Below are positions 9,495 through 19,323 of a stretch of 64,000 nt of DNA, one piece after another. How positions within the stretch are numbered: the first letter of the stretch is position 1; every line of letters begins with the position of its first letter. The notes under the pieces are model-generated. The model searched no databases. It saw only the letters and a program-made list of their open reading frames with translations, and was not told the origin of the DNA. This DNA comes from Lichenicoccus sp965213775. Its GTDB lineage: Bacteria; Pseudomonadota; Alphaproteobacteria; Acetobacterales; Acetobacteraceae. The translations under genes and the position numbers were made by a program. Location: positions 1 to 64,000 of the forward strand of contig CBDCAC010000006.1 in NCBI GenBank assembly GCA_965213775.1. The letters run 5' to 3'.

Positions 9495-9537
9495 AGGCGC
9501 TGCCCTCGACCCGCTGCGGCCGGCGGCCCCAGACCCC
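9495..9537. repeat. Type B double-hairpin repeat, decayed copy (B1)
   Basis: Compared with other copies this reads, in reverse orientation, as a GGCCCC-type hairpin, a CGGGTC linker and an AGGGC-type hairpin, but each stem carries at least one mismatch (AGGCGC/TGCCCT and GCGGCC/GGCCCC). It fills the convergent gap between dadA and the lipoprotein gene and could act as a two-way terminator. Confidence 0.6.
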
Positions 9538-9539
9538 AT

Positions 9540-10136
9540 TCAAGATCGGGTCAAGGGGTGGAACGGGCCGGCCGGCCGCGCCTTCGCACCGTCGCAGGCA
9601 CGGGGATCGAAGCCGGCGATCAGCCGCCTGGTCCGCGCGCGCAGCGCGTCGCGCTGCGCCACCACGCGTCGCGTCTCCCTGGCGCGGGCAGCCTGCGGCA
9701 GGGCGGAGAACAGCGCGAGCCGGCGCGCCGCCGACACGTCGGGCAGCTCCGACAGGGCGGCGAAGCTGAGCGGCAGGGTGAGCTGCTGCGTCTGGCCGCG
9801 GGTGAGCGAGCTGGAAAGACCGAACGGCGGGCCGCCGGTGATCGCCGGGCCGACCGCGAAGCCGCCATTGACCGTGAAGCTGCCGGTGAGGTCGATGGTG
9901 ATCTCGCCGGCGAGCACCGGCACTTCCGGATCGGCGGTGCGCGCCTCGCACTGCGCGGCGCGCACCGCGGCAGCGAACGCCGAGGGCGCGGCGGCGGCGG
10001 CGCTGATCGCGCCGGCCGCCCGCAGCTGGCCCTGCAGCTCGTGCAGCGCCGCCGCGATGGTGATCGGCCGCGCCGGCGCCGCGCATCCTGCCAGCATCGC
10101 GAGCATCGCCGCGGTCGGCACCACCAGAGCCCGCAT
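9540..10136 (-). CDS. Putative lipoprotein of unknown function
   Basis: A 198-residue product with a short signal peptide ending in the lipobox LAGC (cysteine near residue 18), so it is likely lipidated and anchored in the envelope. The remainder is alanine-rich with no recognised domain; a glycine-rich stretch (FTVNGGFAVGPAITGGPPF) resembles beta-rich envelope proteins. ATG at 10136 is preceded by GGGGAGG with 5-base spacing; a GTG one codon earlier is less well placed. Its last codons (HPLTRS) are encoded at the edge of the adjacent repeat, so the C-terminus may have been altered by repeat insertion. It lies 31 bases after the membrane protein gene and is probably co-transcribed. Function unknown. 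Confidence 0.72.
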   Translation of the reverse strand: MRALVVPTAAMLAMLAGCAAPARPITIAAALHELQGQLRAAGAISAAAAAPSAFAAAVRAAQCEARTADPEVPVLAGEITIDLTGSFTVNGGFAVGPAITGGPPFGLSSSLTRGQTQQLTLPLSFAALSELPDVSAARRLALFSALPQAARARETRRVVAQRDALRARTRRLIAGFDPRACDGAKARPAGPFHPLTRS

Positions 10137-10167
10137 CACCGCCTCCCCCGCCCGCGCCGTGCGAAGG

Positions 10168-12107
10168 CTACGCAGCGTGGCCGTCCAGCGCGAGGGCCTG
10201 CAGCGCGATCCCGGGCACGTCGCGCCGGTAGCTCCAGCCCGGTCCGCGCGGGCGCTGCAGGGTCAGGATCGCGCTGGCGGCGCGCGGCGCGATGCGCACG
10301 CAGTAGCGTCTCGCCACGCCGGGGGCGACCTGCCACGACCCGACCTCGGCTCCGTCGAGCAGCACCCGCACCGGCTGCGATGCCCGTCCCGGCTTGCCGG
10401 TGGCGCGCAGCGTCGCGCACAGCAGCTGCGCCCCGAGCGGCGGCGACGCCTCGCGCAGGATCACCATCGAGCGCTCGCCGCTGCTCCAGGCGCCGTTGCC
10501 GCCGGGCATGCTCCAGCCGGTCCACAGCAGCGGCGCGGTGACCGGGATGCTCGCGCCCTCGCCCAGCAGCGGGGCAGCGGCGCGCGTGGCGGCATCGGGC
10601 AGGTGGTCGAGGATCGGGCGGTTCCATACCAGGATCGGGACGCCGCGCCAGTCCAGGCGCCGGTCCGGGGCGCCGAAGCTGCGCCCCGCCGCCCGCAGGC
10701 AGGCGGCGACGCTGGGGCAGGTCTCGCGGTCCGGGGCGGCCACGAAGAACACGCGGCCGTCCGGCGCCGCGGCATCGTCGGGCTCGTACCACCACGGATA
10801 GGTCTGCGGCCCGCGCGCCTGCAGCGGCAGCGCGCCCACCGCCTGCAGCGGCCGGATCACCACGCGGCCGCGGGTGATCCAGGCGCCTGCATTGGCCTGG
10901 GTCGGCCAGTACGGGCCGTAGCCGTGCGACAGGCCGTGACGCTGCAGGAAGCCATACAGGTCGCCGGGCGGCCCGGGATCGGCGGCCGGCGGCAGACGCC
11001 GCGTCTCCACCAGCCCGGTGGCCGCGAACAGCGACGCGGCGATCAGGCCGAGCACGCGCCAGTGCCGTGCCGCGCGATGCAGCGGCGGCGCCAGCAGCAG
11101 CGGCAGCAGGTAGTAGCTGTTGAGCATCATCCGCCCGAGCCGCAGCCCCACCTCGAGGTCGGACAGGACGAAGGCGAGCGCGGTGCCGGCGCACGAAAGC
11201 ACGCAGAACATCGGCACCAGGGCGAGGCCGCGCCGGCCGCGCGACCGCCATGCCGCCAGCAGCAGCGCCGCCAGCAGCGGCAGCGTCAGCGACGCGGCCG
11301 CCCCGCCATGCCAGGGCAGCAGCGAGAACTCGTCGCCGAGCACGCCGATGGCGGCCCCGGCGCGCGCCGCGAGCTGCGGGTGCGCCGTGGTCTGGTAACG
11401 GGTGGCGGGCAGGAAGCCGAGCAGCCCGAACCAGCGCGTGCCGCCGAGCAGGCAGAGCAGCGCCAGCGACCCCAGCGCCAGCAGCCGCGGCCGCAGCGCC
11501 GGGTGCCAGACGGCGCAGGCGGCGCAGCTCAGCAGCAGCGGCAGCAGCAGCGCCGGCTTCGCCCACGGGTCCGATGTGGCGGCGACGACGAGGCAGAAGG
11601 CGGTGCCGGCCAGGCAGCCGATGCCGCGGCGCTCGACCCATCGCGCGGCCAGCAGCAGCCCGAGCAGGCCCCACGCCATGGTGACGCCGTGGCTGACCGG
11701 GTTGGCGAGGAAGCCGTAGCGCCCGAGGCTGTCGGGATGGGCGAACAGCAGCAGCGCGCCCAGGCAGAATGCCAGCGGCGTGGGCATCGACCGGCGCGCC
11801 AGCAGCGCGGTCAGCCCGCAGCAGGCCAGCAGCAGCAGCCAGCCCTGCGCGAGGGCGAGCCACGGCGCCGCGCCGAGCACCGCGATGAGCGCCAGGTCGG
11901 GAAGGATCACCGACAGCAGCCAGTTATCCTGCGTGTAGTGCCAGACGCGCAGCGCATCGAGCCCGTGCCGCGCCACTTCGCCCGCCACCACCGCCGGGGT
12001 CGCGGTGTCGGCGTCCAGCGGGATCGTGCGCAGCACGCCGACCAGGCTTGCGGCGAGGCCGGCGGCGAGCAGGATCCATGGGATCCCCCTCGCCGCGCGG
12101 CCGCGGT

Positions 12108-12111
<4 letters not shown>
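10168..12111 (-). CDS. Large multi-pass membrane protein, possible GT-C-like, unknown function
   Basis: A 647-residue protein. The first 400 residues hold about ten hydrophobic segments (for example LLAAGLAASLVGVL and LALIAVLGAAPWLAL) and a conserved-looking DADTATPAVVAGEVARHG just after the first segment, the position where GT-C glycosyltransferases carry an acidic motif. The last 250 residues look extracytoplasmic and end in a beta-rich part. No family was recognised with confidence. GTG start overlaps the argG stop (GTGA), so it is translated from the argG transcript; a link to arginine synthesis is not evident. The glycosyltransferase idea is inference only. Confidence 0.75.
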
Positions 12112-13337
<1,226 letters not shown>

Positions 13338-13489
13338 GGGCGGTTCTCCCTGAACGCGCTGGCTCTAGCATTGCGATTCCGCAGCGGCCAGCCAGGAAAT
13401 CGCTGCGGGGAATTGCTGCGGGAAATTCCCGGCGACGGCGCAACCGGAGGCCGCGTCCGGCTGTTTTGCAGGTCCCAGCGGAGACCATC

Positions 13490-14650
13490 ATGCGCGCCTC
13501 GCCCTTGCCGTCGGCACGCTTCGTCGTCGCCGTGCCCGCCTGCAACGAGGCGGCGCGGATCGAAGCGTGCCTGCGGGCCCTCTCCGGCCAGCGCGGCGGC
13601 CCGGGCGGCCGCTGCGACCACGTCGTGCTGCTGCTGAACAACTGCACCGACGGCACCGCGCAGGCGGTGGAACGGGCGCGGCCGCAGCTGGCGATGCCGG
13701 TCAGCGTCGCGATCCGCGACTTCCCCCAGGGCCAGGCGGATGCCGGACATGCGCGCAGCGCGGCGTTCGCGCTCGCCGCACGCCTCGCCGGCCCGGACGG
13801 CATCATCGCCACCACCGACGCCGACGGCACGGTCGCGGTCGACTGGGTCGCCTGCACCCGCGCCGCCTTCGCACTCGGCGTCGAGGCGGTATGCGGCCGC
13901 GCGCTGATCGACCCCGTCGAGGCGATGCGCATCCCGCGCGCGCTGCACGACGACGACGCGTGCGAGGTCGCCTACGGCGCCATGCTCGACGAGATCCATG
14001 CCCTGGCCGATCCGGATCGCTGGGACCCGCTGCCGCGCCATACCGAGCATTCCGGCGCCAGCATCGCCGTCACCGTCGCCGCCTACCGGCGCGCCGGCGG
14101 CATGACCCCGCTGCCGACCGGCGAGGATCGCGGCTTCCTGCGCGCGCTGCGCGCGGTCGATGCCCGCATCCGGCATGCGCCCGACGTCTGCGTCACCGTC
14201 TCGGGACGGCTGCAGGGGCGGGCGGCGGGCGGCATGGCCGACACCATGGCGCGGCGCATGATCTGCCAGGATGCGAGCCTCGACGCCGCACTGGAGCCTG
14301 CCGCGGGCTGCCTGCGCCGCGCCCGCATGCGCGCCCGGGCGCGGGCGCTGTGGAACGCGCGTCACGATCCCGACGCATCCTGGCGCGCGGCCTCGGCGCG
14401 GCTGGCCGGCAAGGCGTCGCTGCCGGCGGACATGCTGCGCGCCTGGCTCAGCTGCGGCTATTTCGGCGCCGCGTGGGATCGCATCGAGGCGGGTAGCCCG
14501 GCGCTGGTGCGGGTGCCGGTGCCGCGACAGGCGCTCGACCGACACGTGGCGGACGCCCGCCGCATCCTCGCCGGCCTCAGGAACGAGCTGCCGGGCGACG
14601 CAGCCGATCCAGCCGGTAGCGCTGCCGCCGCAGAGGTGCGTCCGGGCTGA
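13490..14650 (+). CDS. Glycosyltransferase family 2 protein
   Basis: GT-A-fold glycosyltransferase of 386 residues. VVAVPACNEAARIEACL at the N-terminus is the GT2 nucleotide-binding strand, VVLLLNNCTDGTA the next strand and TTDADGTV the DXD-like metal site; a TGEDRGFLRAL block fits the acidic acceptor region. No membrane segment, so it probably acts in the cytoplasm. ATG at 13490 follows GGAG at good spacing. It is convergent with, and overlaps by 74 bases, the methyltransferase gene. With the deacetylase and acyl-CoA dehydrogenase-like gene it forms a conserved-looking group of unknown product. Donor and acceptor are not predictable here. Confidence 0.85.
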   Translation: MRASPLPSARFVVAVPACNEAARIEACLRALSGQRGGPGGRCDHVVLLLNNCTDGTAQAVERARPQLAMPVSVAIRDFPQGQADAGHARSAAFALAARLAGPDGIIATTDADGTVAVDWVACTRAAFALGVEAVCGRALIDPVEAMRIPRALHDDDACEVAYGAMLDEIHALADPDRWDPLPRHTEHSGASIAVTVAAYRRAGGMTPLPTGEDRGFLRALRAVDARIRHAPDVCVTVSGRLQGRAAGGMADTMARRMICQDASLDAALEPAAGCLRRARMRARARALWNARHDPDASWRAASARLAGKASLPADMLRAWLSCGYFGAAWDRIEAGSPALVRVPVPRQALDRHVADARRILAGLRNELPGDAADPAGSAAAAEVRPG

Positions 14651-15200
14651 ACCCGCCCGCGGCCGCGGCCGCGGCGACGAAGCGCTCCGCCGCCGCCTCG
14701 CCGGTGGTCGGGGTGTCGGTGGGTCCGGTCCAGTTCACCAGCAGCATCGTGCAGTCGGGCAGCGACGCCGCGACGCAGAGATGCGCCAGCCGGTCGATGT
14801 CGTCGGGGACCAGGAAGTAGAGCATCTCCGACACCACAACGAGGTCGAAGGCGCCGTGCTGGGCGGGATCGGTCCAGTCGTCGGGCAGCACCGCGCGGCG
14901 CAGCACCACGTGATCGAGCCCGGCGCAGCGCAGGCGGGCGCGCTCAAGCGCCGCCTCGGCGAGGTCGAGGCCGACCAGCCGATCGCAGCAGGCGGCCAGC
15001 ATGCGGCTCAGCACCCCGATCGAGCAGCCGAGCTCGAGCGCGCTGCGGAACTGCCGCCCCTCGAGCTGCGCCAGGGTGTCGGCGTACTTGGCCTGCTCGT
15101 AGGGGCTGGTCTCGAAGCGCCATGGATCGGGATGATCGGCATAGAGCCGCTCGAACACGTCGGGCTTCCAGCTCCGCGGCATCTCGTCGGGGGCGGTCAT
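14577..15200 (-). CDS. NodS-like SAM-dependent methyltransferase
   Basis: Class I methyltransferase of 207 residues resembling NodS, the N-methylase of rhizobial Nod factors. DPWRFETSPYEQAKYADTL (residues 26-44) is the NodS-type N-terminal block; ALELGCSIGVLSRML (residues 54-68) is SAM motif I and VGLDLAEAAL motif II. VVVSEMLYFL fits motif IV. The start ATG lies 10 bases after the deacetylase stop, so it is the last gene of the rlmN-led unit. Its 3' end overlaps the oppositely oriented glycosyltransferase gene. The substrate is unknown; an amino sugar freed by the neighbouring deacetylase is a reasonable inference. Confidence 0.87.
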   Translation of the reverse strand: MTAPDEMPRSWKPDVFERLYADHPDPWRFETSPYEQAKYADTLAQLEGRQFRSALELGCSIGVLSRMLAACCDRLVGLDLAEAALERARLRCAGLDHVVLRRAVLPDDWTDPAQHGAFDLVVVSEMLYFLVPDDIDRLAHLCVAASLPDCTMLLVNWTGPTDTPTTGEAAAERFVAAAAAAGGFSPDAPLRRQRYRLDRLRRPAARS

Positions 15201-15210
15201 GGCGCGGGCC

Positions 15211-15942
15211 TCACGGTGTGGTCTCCAGGAAGGTCTCGAACGGCTGCTCGAACACCGACAGCAGCGACTGCGGCAGCGCGAAGCCGTCCGGATCGTCGGT
15301 GATCAGTCCGCCGTACTGCGAGGCGTGCAGGCGGATCGCGCGCCGCTTGCGCTCGAGGTGGCGGTCCACCGCGAGGCGGAAGCCGCGTATCGGCTGGTCC
15401 GGCTCGGCCAGCGATCCGGCCTCGATCAGCCACGCCCAGACCGGGTAGGAGAGCAGCCGCAGACGCTGTCCGCGCGCGACCGCGCGCGCCATCCTCTGCA
15501 CCGCCTCGTGGTCGCAGTGCGGGTCGAGCATCCACGGCGCGAGCAGGGTGTCGCAGCCGTGCCGGTCGATCCGTGCGGCGATCGCGGCGCAGGCCTGCTC
15601 GAACGCCGGGCCGTCATGCGGTGCGGCGGTATCGCGCAGGCGCAGGAAATCGACCTCCGAGGCGGCGAGCCCGAGTGCGGCGGTGGCCCGCAGCGCCTCG
15701 GCCTCGCGCTGCGCGCGCAGCCGCGCCTCCGGCCAGAGCCGCGAGCGCGGATGCGAGCCGGTGCCGTCGGTGACCACCAGCACCGCCGGCGGGCGGCGGC
15801 GGGCGCAGAGCTCGGCGATCAGGCCCCCGCAGCCGAGGCTCTCGTCGTCGGCGTGCGGCGCCAGGATCAGCGCCCTGCCGGCGTGCAGCAGCGGGTCGTC
15901 GTCGCGCAGCGGCAGCGCCAGCAGCTGCTCCTGCAGGGTCAC
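15211..15942 (-). CDS. PIG-L family deacetylase
   Basis: Zinc-dependent N-deacetylase of the LmbE/MshB/PIG-L family (243 residues), acting on N-acetylated sugars. The metal site APHADDESLGCGG is at residues 28-40 (His30, Asp32, Asp33) and the third ligand region is DPHCDHEA (His142, His145). GTG at 15942 overlaps the preceding flavoprotein stop (GTGA). Placed between an acyl-CoA dehydrogenase-like enzyme and a NodS-like methyltransferase, it suggests deacetylation then methylation of a sugar derivative. The family is clear, the substrate is not. Confidence 0.9.
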   Translation of the reverse strand: MTLQEQLLALPLRDDDPLLHAGRALILAPHADDESLGCGGLIAELCARRRPPAVLVVTDGTGSHPRSRLWPEARLRAQREAEALRATAALGLAASEVDFLRLRDTAAPHDGPAFEQACAAIAARIDRHGCDTLLAPWMLDPHCDHEAVQRMARAVARGQRLRLLSYPVWAWLIEAGSLAEPDQPIRGFRLAVDRHLERKRRAIRLHASQYGGLITDDPDGFALPQSLLSVFEQPFETFLETTP

Positions 15943-17045
15943 GCCGCCGACACCTGCTCCTTGGCCGCGAACCAGGCGGCGGCCTCGGCCAGGGTCTCGT
16001 CGGGCGCCGGCTGGCGCAGGTAGGTGGCGAGGTCGCGCATCACCCGCTCGGCCGGGTTGTCGCGCAGGAAGCCGGCCAGGCCGAGGCCGCGCTGCACCAG
16101 CCGGATCACGTCGAGCCCGGCCTGCTCGGCGGCGATGCGGGCGAGGCCCACCGCGGCCACCACCTCCCCCGGATCACGGGTGCCGGCCTCGGCGGCATCG
16201 GCGGCGCGCGCCGCCCACATCGCGGCACCGTCGCGCGCGATCAGCGCCTCGCCGATGCGGGCGAGCTGATGCGGGTCGCGGTCCCGCCCGCGCTCGCGCA
16301 GCTGGCGGCACAGCAGCGACACCAGCCGGTCGATCCCCCCCAGCGCCACCGCGATGCCGCGCCAGGCGCCGGCCGAGAACTCGGGCTGGCGCAGATAGTC
16401 GCCCGGCGCACCGATCAGCGCGTCGGCGTCGAGGGTGACGCCGGTGAAGTCGCACGAGCCGGTGCGCGCCCCGCGCATGCCGTGCAGGCCGCCGACGGTG
16501 TCGACCGCGCGCCGATCGGGGCCGAGCGGCACGATCAGCATGCGGTCCGCCTCGCCCGCGGGCAGTGCGGTCACCAGCGGCCGGGTGACGTGCAGCGCGC
16601 CGGAGGCGAACCGCTTCTCGCCCTCGAGCCGGAACCGGCCATCCGCCTCGATCAGACGCAGCGGCAGCGCCGCGCCGGTCACCCAGATGCCGAACAGGTG
16701 GCCGTCCCGCGCGTCGGCGGCGGCACACCGAAGCTGCGCCTCGCTGCCGTAGACCGCGATCAGCTTGAGCGCGTTGACGTGGCCCTCGTAGAGCCTGCCG
16801 ACCGCCAGGCTGCCGCGTCCCAGCAGGCGCAGCAGCTCCAGCAACCCGGCGGCGCCGGCCGGCTCGGTGCCGAGCCCGTCGCCGCCCAGGCGGCGGGGCA
16901 GCGGCGCGGTCATCGCACCCGACTCGCGCAGCAGCGCGAAGGCGCGCTCGGGGAAGCCGCCGTCGCGGTCGAGGCGCGCCGCCTCGTCCTCGATCGCCTC
17001 CAGCGCGTGGGCGATCCGTCCGAGCACCTCGTCGCGAGGGCTCAC
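15939..17045 (-). CDS. Acyl-CoA dehydrogenase-like flavoprotein
   Basis: FAD- or FMN-binding protein of the acyl-CoA dehydrogenase superfamily, 368 residues. The order is a helical N-terminal domain (FALLRESGAMTAPLPRRLGG), a beta domain with LEGEKRFASGALHVTRPLV and a helical C-terminal domain with GLARIAAEQAGLDVIRLVQR. The C-terminal end (RDLATYLRQPAPDETL) lacks the GT.EI motif expected in true acyl-CoA dehydrogenases, so it may be a diverged oxidase or monooxygenase. The GTG start at 17045 overlaps the rlmN stop (GTGA) and its own stop overlaps the deacetylase start. Role within the sugar-modifying group is unknown. Confidence 0.82.
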   Translation of the reverse strand: MSPRDEVLGRIAHALEAIEDEAARLDRDGGFPERAFALLRESGAMTAPLPRRLGGDGLGTEPAGAAGLLELLRLLGRGSLAVGRLYEGHVNALKLIAVYGSEAQLRCAAADARDGHLFGIWVTGAALPLRLIEADGRFRLEGEKRFASGALHVTRPLVTALPAGEADRMLIVPLGPDRRAVDTVGGLHGMRGARTGSCDFTGVTLDADALIGAPGDYLRQPEFSAGAWRGIAVALGGIDRLVSLLCRQLRERGRDRDPHQLARIGEALIARDGAAMWAARAADAAEAGTRDPGEVVAAVGLARIAAEQAGLDVIRLVQRGLGLAGFLRDNPAERVMRDLATYLRQPAPDETLAEAAAWFAAKEQVSAA

Positions 17046-18208
17046 GCGGCCGGACGCTGGCGTCGGCTCTCGGTGCGCAGCTGGCCGCAGGCGGCGAGGA
17101 TGTCGCGCCCGCGCGGCAGGCGCACCGGGGAGGCGAAGCCCGCCTCCATCACGATCTGGGCGAAGCGGTCGAGGCGCTGCCGGGTCGAGGGCTGGTAGGC
17201 GCTGCCGGGCCAAGGGTTGAACGGGATCAGGTTCACCTTGGCCGGGATGCCGGCGATCAGCCGAACCAGCTCGCGCGCCTCCGCCTCGCTGTCGTTGACG
17301 CCGCGCAGCATCACGTACTCGAAGGTGATGCGGCGCGCGTTCGAGGCCGACGGGTAGCGCCGGCAGGCGGCGATCAGCTCGGCGATCGGATATCTGCGGT
17401 TCAGCGGCACGATCTCGTCGCGCAGCGCGTCGGTCACGGCGTGCAGCGACACCGCCAGGTTGACGCCGAGCTCGGTGCCGGCGCGGTCCATCATCGGCAC
17501 CACGCCGGAGGTGGAGAGCGTGATGCGCCGGCGCGACAGCGCGATGCCCTCGCCATCCATGACGATGCGCATCGCGCGGGCGACGTTGTCGTAGTTGTAC
17601 AGCGGCTCGCCCATGCCCATCAGCACGATCGTCGAGAGCAGGCGCGGCGTCTCGCCCCGGGGGCTGGGCCACTCGCCGTAGCTGTCGCGCGCGGCCATGA
17701 ACTGGCCGACGATCTCGGCCGGGCCGAGGTTGCGGACCAGCGCCTGGGTGCCGGTGTGGCAGAACCGGCAGGACAGCGTGCAGCCGACCTGGCTGGAGAG
17801 GCACACCGCGCCGCGATCCTCCCGCCGGTCGGGGATGTAGACCGTCTCGGCCTCCTGACCGTCACGGAAACGGAACAGGAACTTGCGCGTCTGGTCTGAC
17901 GCGGTCTGCACCGCCGCCGCCTCCGGCCGGCCGATCACGAAATGCTCGGCGAGCCTGGCCTGCAGCGGCCGCGCGATTGAGCTCATGGCGGCGAATTCGG
18001 TGACGCCCTGGTGGTAGATCCAGTGCCAGAGCTGCTTGGCGCGGAACGGCTGCTCGCCGATGCCGGCGAGTGCCGAGATGAGATCCTCGCGCGACAGGCC
18101 GACGAGCTCGCGGCGGCCGTCCAACAGCACCGCCGGCGGCGGCGCGAACAGGGCGGTCTTGGCGAGGATGCGGCCTCGCTCGGTTTCGTTCAGCGTGTCG
18201 GCGGTCAT
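17042..18208 (-). CDS. rlmN: Dual-specificity RNA methyltransferase RlmN
   Basis: Radical SAM enzyme methylating C2 of A2503 in 23S rRNA and A37 in some tRNAs. The cluster ligands are Cys143, Cys147 and Cys150 in CTLSCRFC; Cys136 and Cys374 match the positions of the mechanistic cysteines. MGMGEPLYNYDNV and LSTSGVVPMMDR are RlmN signatures. Length 388 is typical. The start ATG follows weakly placed purines. Its stop is the entry point (GTGA) for the flavoprotein gene, which ties a housekeeping gene to the modification group. Confidence 0.96.
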   Translation of the reverse strand: MTADTLNETERGRILAKTALFAPPPAVLLDGRRELVGLSREDLISALAGIGEQPFRAKQLWHWIYHQGVTEFAAMSSIARPLQARLAEHFVIGRPEAAAVQTASDQTRKFLFRFRDGQEAETVYIPDRREDRGAVCLSSQVGCTLSCRFCHTGTQALVRNLGPAEIVGQFMAARDSYGEWPSPRGETPRLLSTIVLMGMGEPLYNYDNVARAMRIVMDGEGIALSRRRITLSTSGVVPMMDRAGTELGVNLAVSLHAVTDALRDEIVPLNRRYPIAELIAACRRYPSASNARRITFEYVMLRGVNDSEAEARELVRLIAGIPAKVNLIPFNPWPGSAYQPSTRQRLDRFAQIVMEAGFASPVRLPRGRDILAACGQLRTESRRQRPAA

Positions 18209-18375
18209 GGGGTTCTATAGATCAACGTCGGCGGACGCGCATCCATGTTGGTCGCCCGCGGCCCGCTGCCAGCGACGGGCCGGGAAAATCGCCCAGCCGA
18301 CCCGAAACCGTCATAGCAAAGCCACGTTTATGATACATGTTTGTAACGATAGCGGCTCGGTTCAGGAGGCTGGCG

Positions 18376-18525
18376 ATGGATGATGTCGAATACCATGCGA
18401 AGCTCGATGAGCTGGACCATCTGCTGAACGATCCCGAGATCGCCTGCGAGCCCGCGCGCATCTGGTCGCTGCTGGCCGAGGTTTCCCATCACGACCTGCA
18501 AGCCGTAGCCGAGCCGCGCCGCTAA
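18376..18525 (+). CDS. Small conserved-looking protein of 49 residues
   Basis: Starts MDDVEYHAKLDELDHLLNDP and is predicted to form a helical hairpin; the LDELDHLLNDPE pattern is reminiscent of the N-terminal helices of peptide chain release factors 1 and 2, which is only a resemblance. The main support is an almost perfect ribosome-binding site, AGGAGG at 18364-18369, six bases before the ATG. Upstream is an AT-rich stretch (TTTATGATACATGTTTG near 18327) that could hold its promoter. A double-hairpin repeat follows the stop by 11 bases and would serve as terminator. Unknown function. Confidence 0.65.
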   Translation: MDDVEYHAKLDELDHLLNDPEIACEPARIWSLLAEVSHHDLQAVAEPRR

Positions 18526-18536
18526 CGGATCGTGGC

Positions 18537-18576
18537 CTGGGGCCCCCGGCCCCAGCGGGTCAAGGGCAGCGCCCTT
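18537..18576. repeat. Type B double-hairpin repeat (B2), likely bidirectional terminator
   Basis: Two perfect hairpins: CTGGGGCC/GGCCCCAG with loop CCC, a CGGGT linker, then AAGGGC/GCCCTT with loop AGC. It lies exactly between the convergent ends of the 49-residue gene and tlyA. Confidence 0.8.
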
Positions 18577-18583
18577 GCCTTGC

Positions 18584-19321
18584 CTAGTCGCATTCCCGCC
18601 GGCAAGCCGCGATCAGAAACTCCCGATTGCCTTCCGGTCCGATGACCGGGCTGGGCTCGACCCCGAGCACGCGCCAGCCCGGCATCAAGCGCCACCAGTC
18701 GGCCACCTGCTCGCAGACCCGCGCGTGCACGTCCGGGTCGCGCACCACGCCACGGGCCCCCACGGCGCCGCGGCCGGCCTCGAACTGCGGCTTGATCAGC
18801 GCCACCGCCCAGGCGTCCGGCTCGCACAGCGCGAGGCCCGCCGGCAGCACGGTGCGCAGCCCGATGAAGCTCGCGTCGCAGACCAGGGCGTCCACCCGGC
18901 CCTCGATCATGGCGCGCTCCAGGGTGCGGGCGTTCACGCGCTCCAGCACCGAGACCCTAGGGTCCTGGCGCAGCTTCCAGGCGAGCTGGCCGTGGCCGAC
19001 GTCCACCGCGTGCACGTGCGCCGCACCGCCGGCGAGCAGCACGTCGGTGAAGCCGCCGGTGGAGGCGCCGATATCGAGGCAGCGCCGTCCCCACGGGCTG
19101 AGGTCGAAATGCGACAGCGCGTGCGCCAGCTTGAGGCCGCCGCGCGACACCCAGGGATGATCGCGGCCGTGCAGCGCCAGCGGCGCTTCCGACGCCAGCA
19201 GGTCGCCTGCCTTGGCGACCCGGGCCTCGCCGCTGAACACCAGCCCGGCCAGGATCAGCGCCTGCGCCCGCGCCCGGCTCTCCGCCAGGCCGCGCTGCAC
19301 CAGCAGCTGGTCGGCCCGCAC
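18584..19321 (-). CDS. tlyA: TlyA family rRNA 2'-O-methyltransferase / putative hemolysin
   Basis: A 245-residue protein with an N-terminal S4 RNA-binding domain (MRADQLLVQRGLAESRARAQ) and a C-terminal FtsJ-like methyltransferase domain. WVSRGGLKLAHAL is the linker signature, LDIGASTGGFTDVLL the SAM site, VCDASFIGLRTVLP and ALIKPQFEAGR the later motifs with the K-D-K-type catalytic residues. TlyA 2'-O-methylates cytidines of 16S and/or 23S rRNA. GTG start at 19321, two bases after the ispA stop. In related genomes dxs often sits between ispA and tlyA; it is absent here. Confidence 0.93.
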   Translation of the reverse strand: MRADQLLVQRGLAESRARAQALILAGLVFSGEARVAKAGDLLASEAPLALHGRDHPWVSRGGLKLAHALSHFDLSPWGRRCLDIGASTGGFTDVLLAGGAAHVHAVDVGHGQLAWKLRQDPRVSVLERVNARTLERAMIEGRVDALVCDASFIGLRTVLPAGLALCEPDAWAVALIKPQFEAGRGAVGARGVVRDPDVHARVCEQVADWWRLMPGWRVLGVEPSPVIGPEGNREFLIAACRRECD

Positions 19322-19323
19322 CT

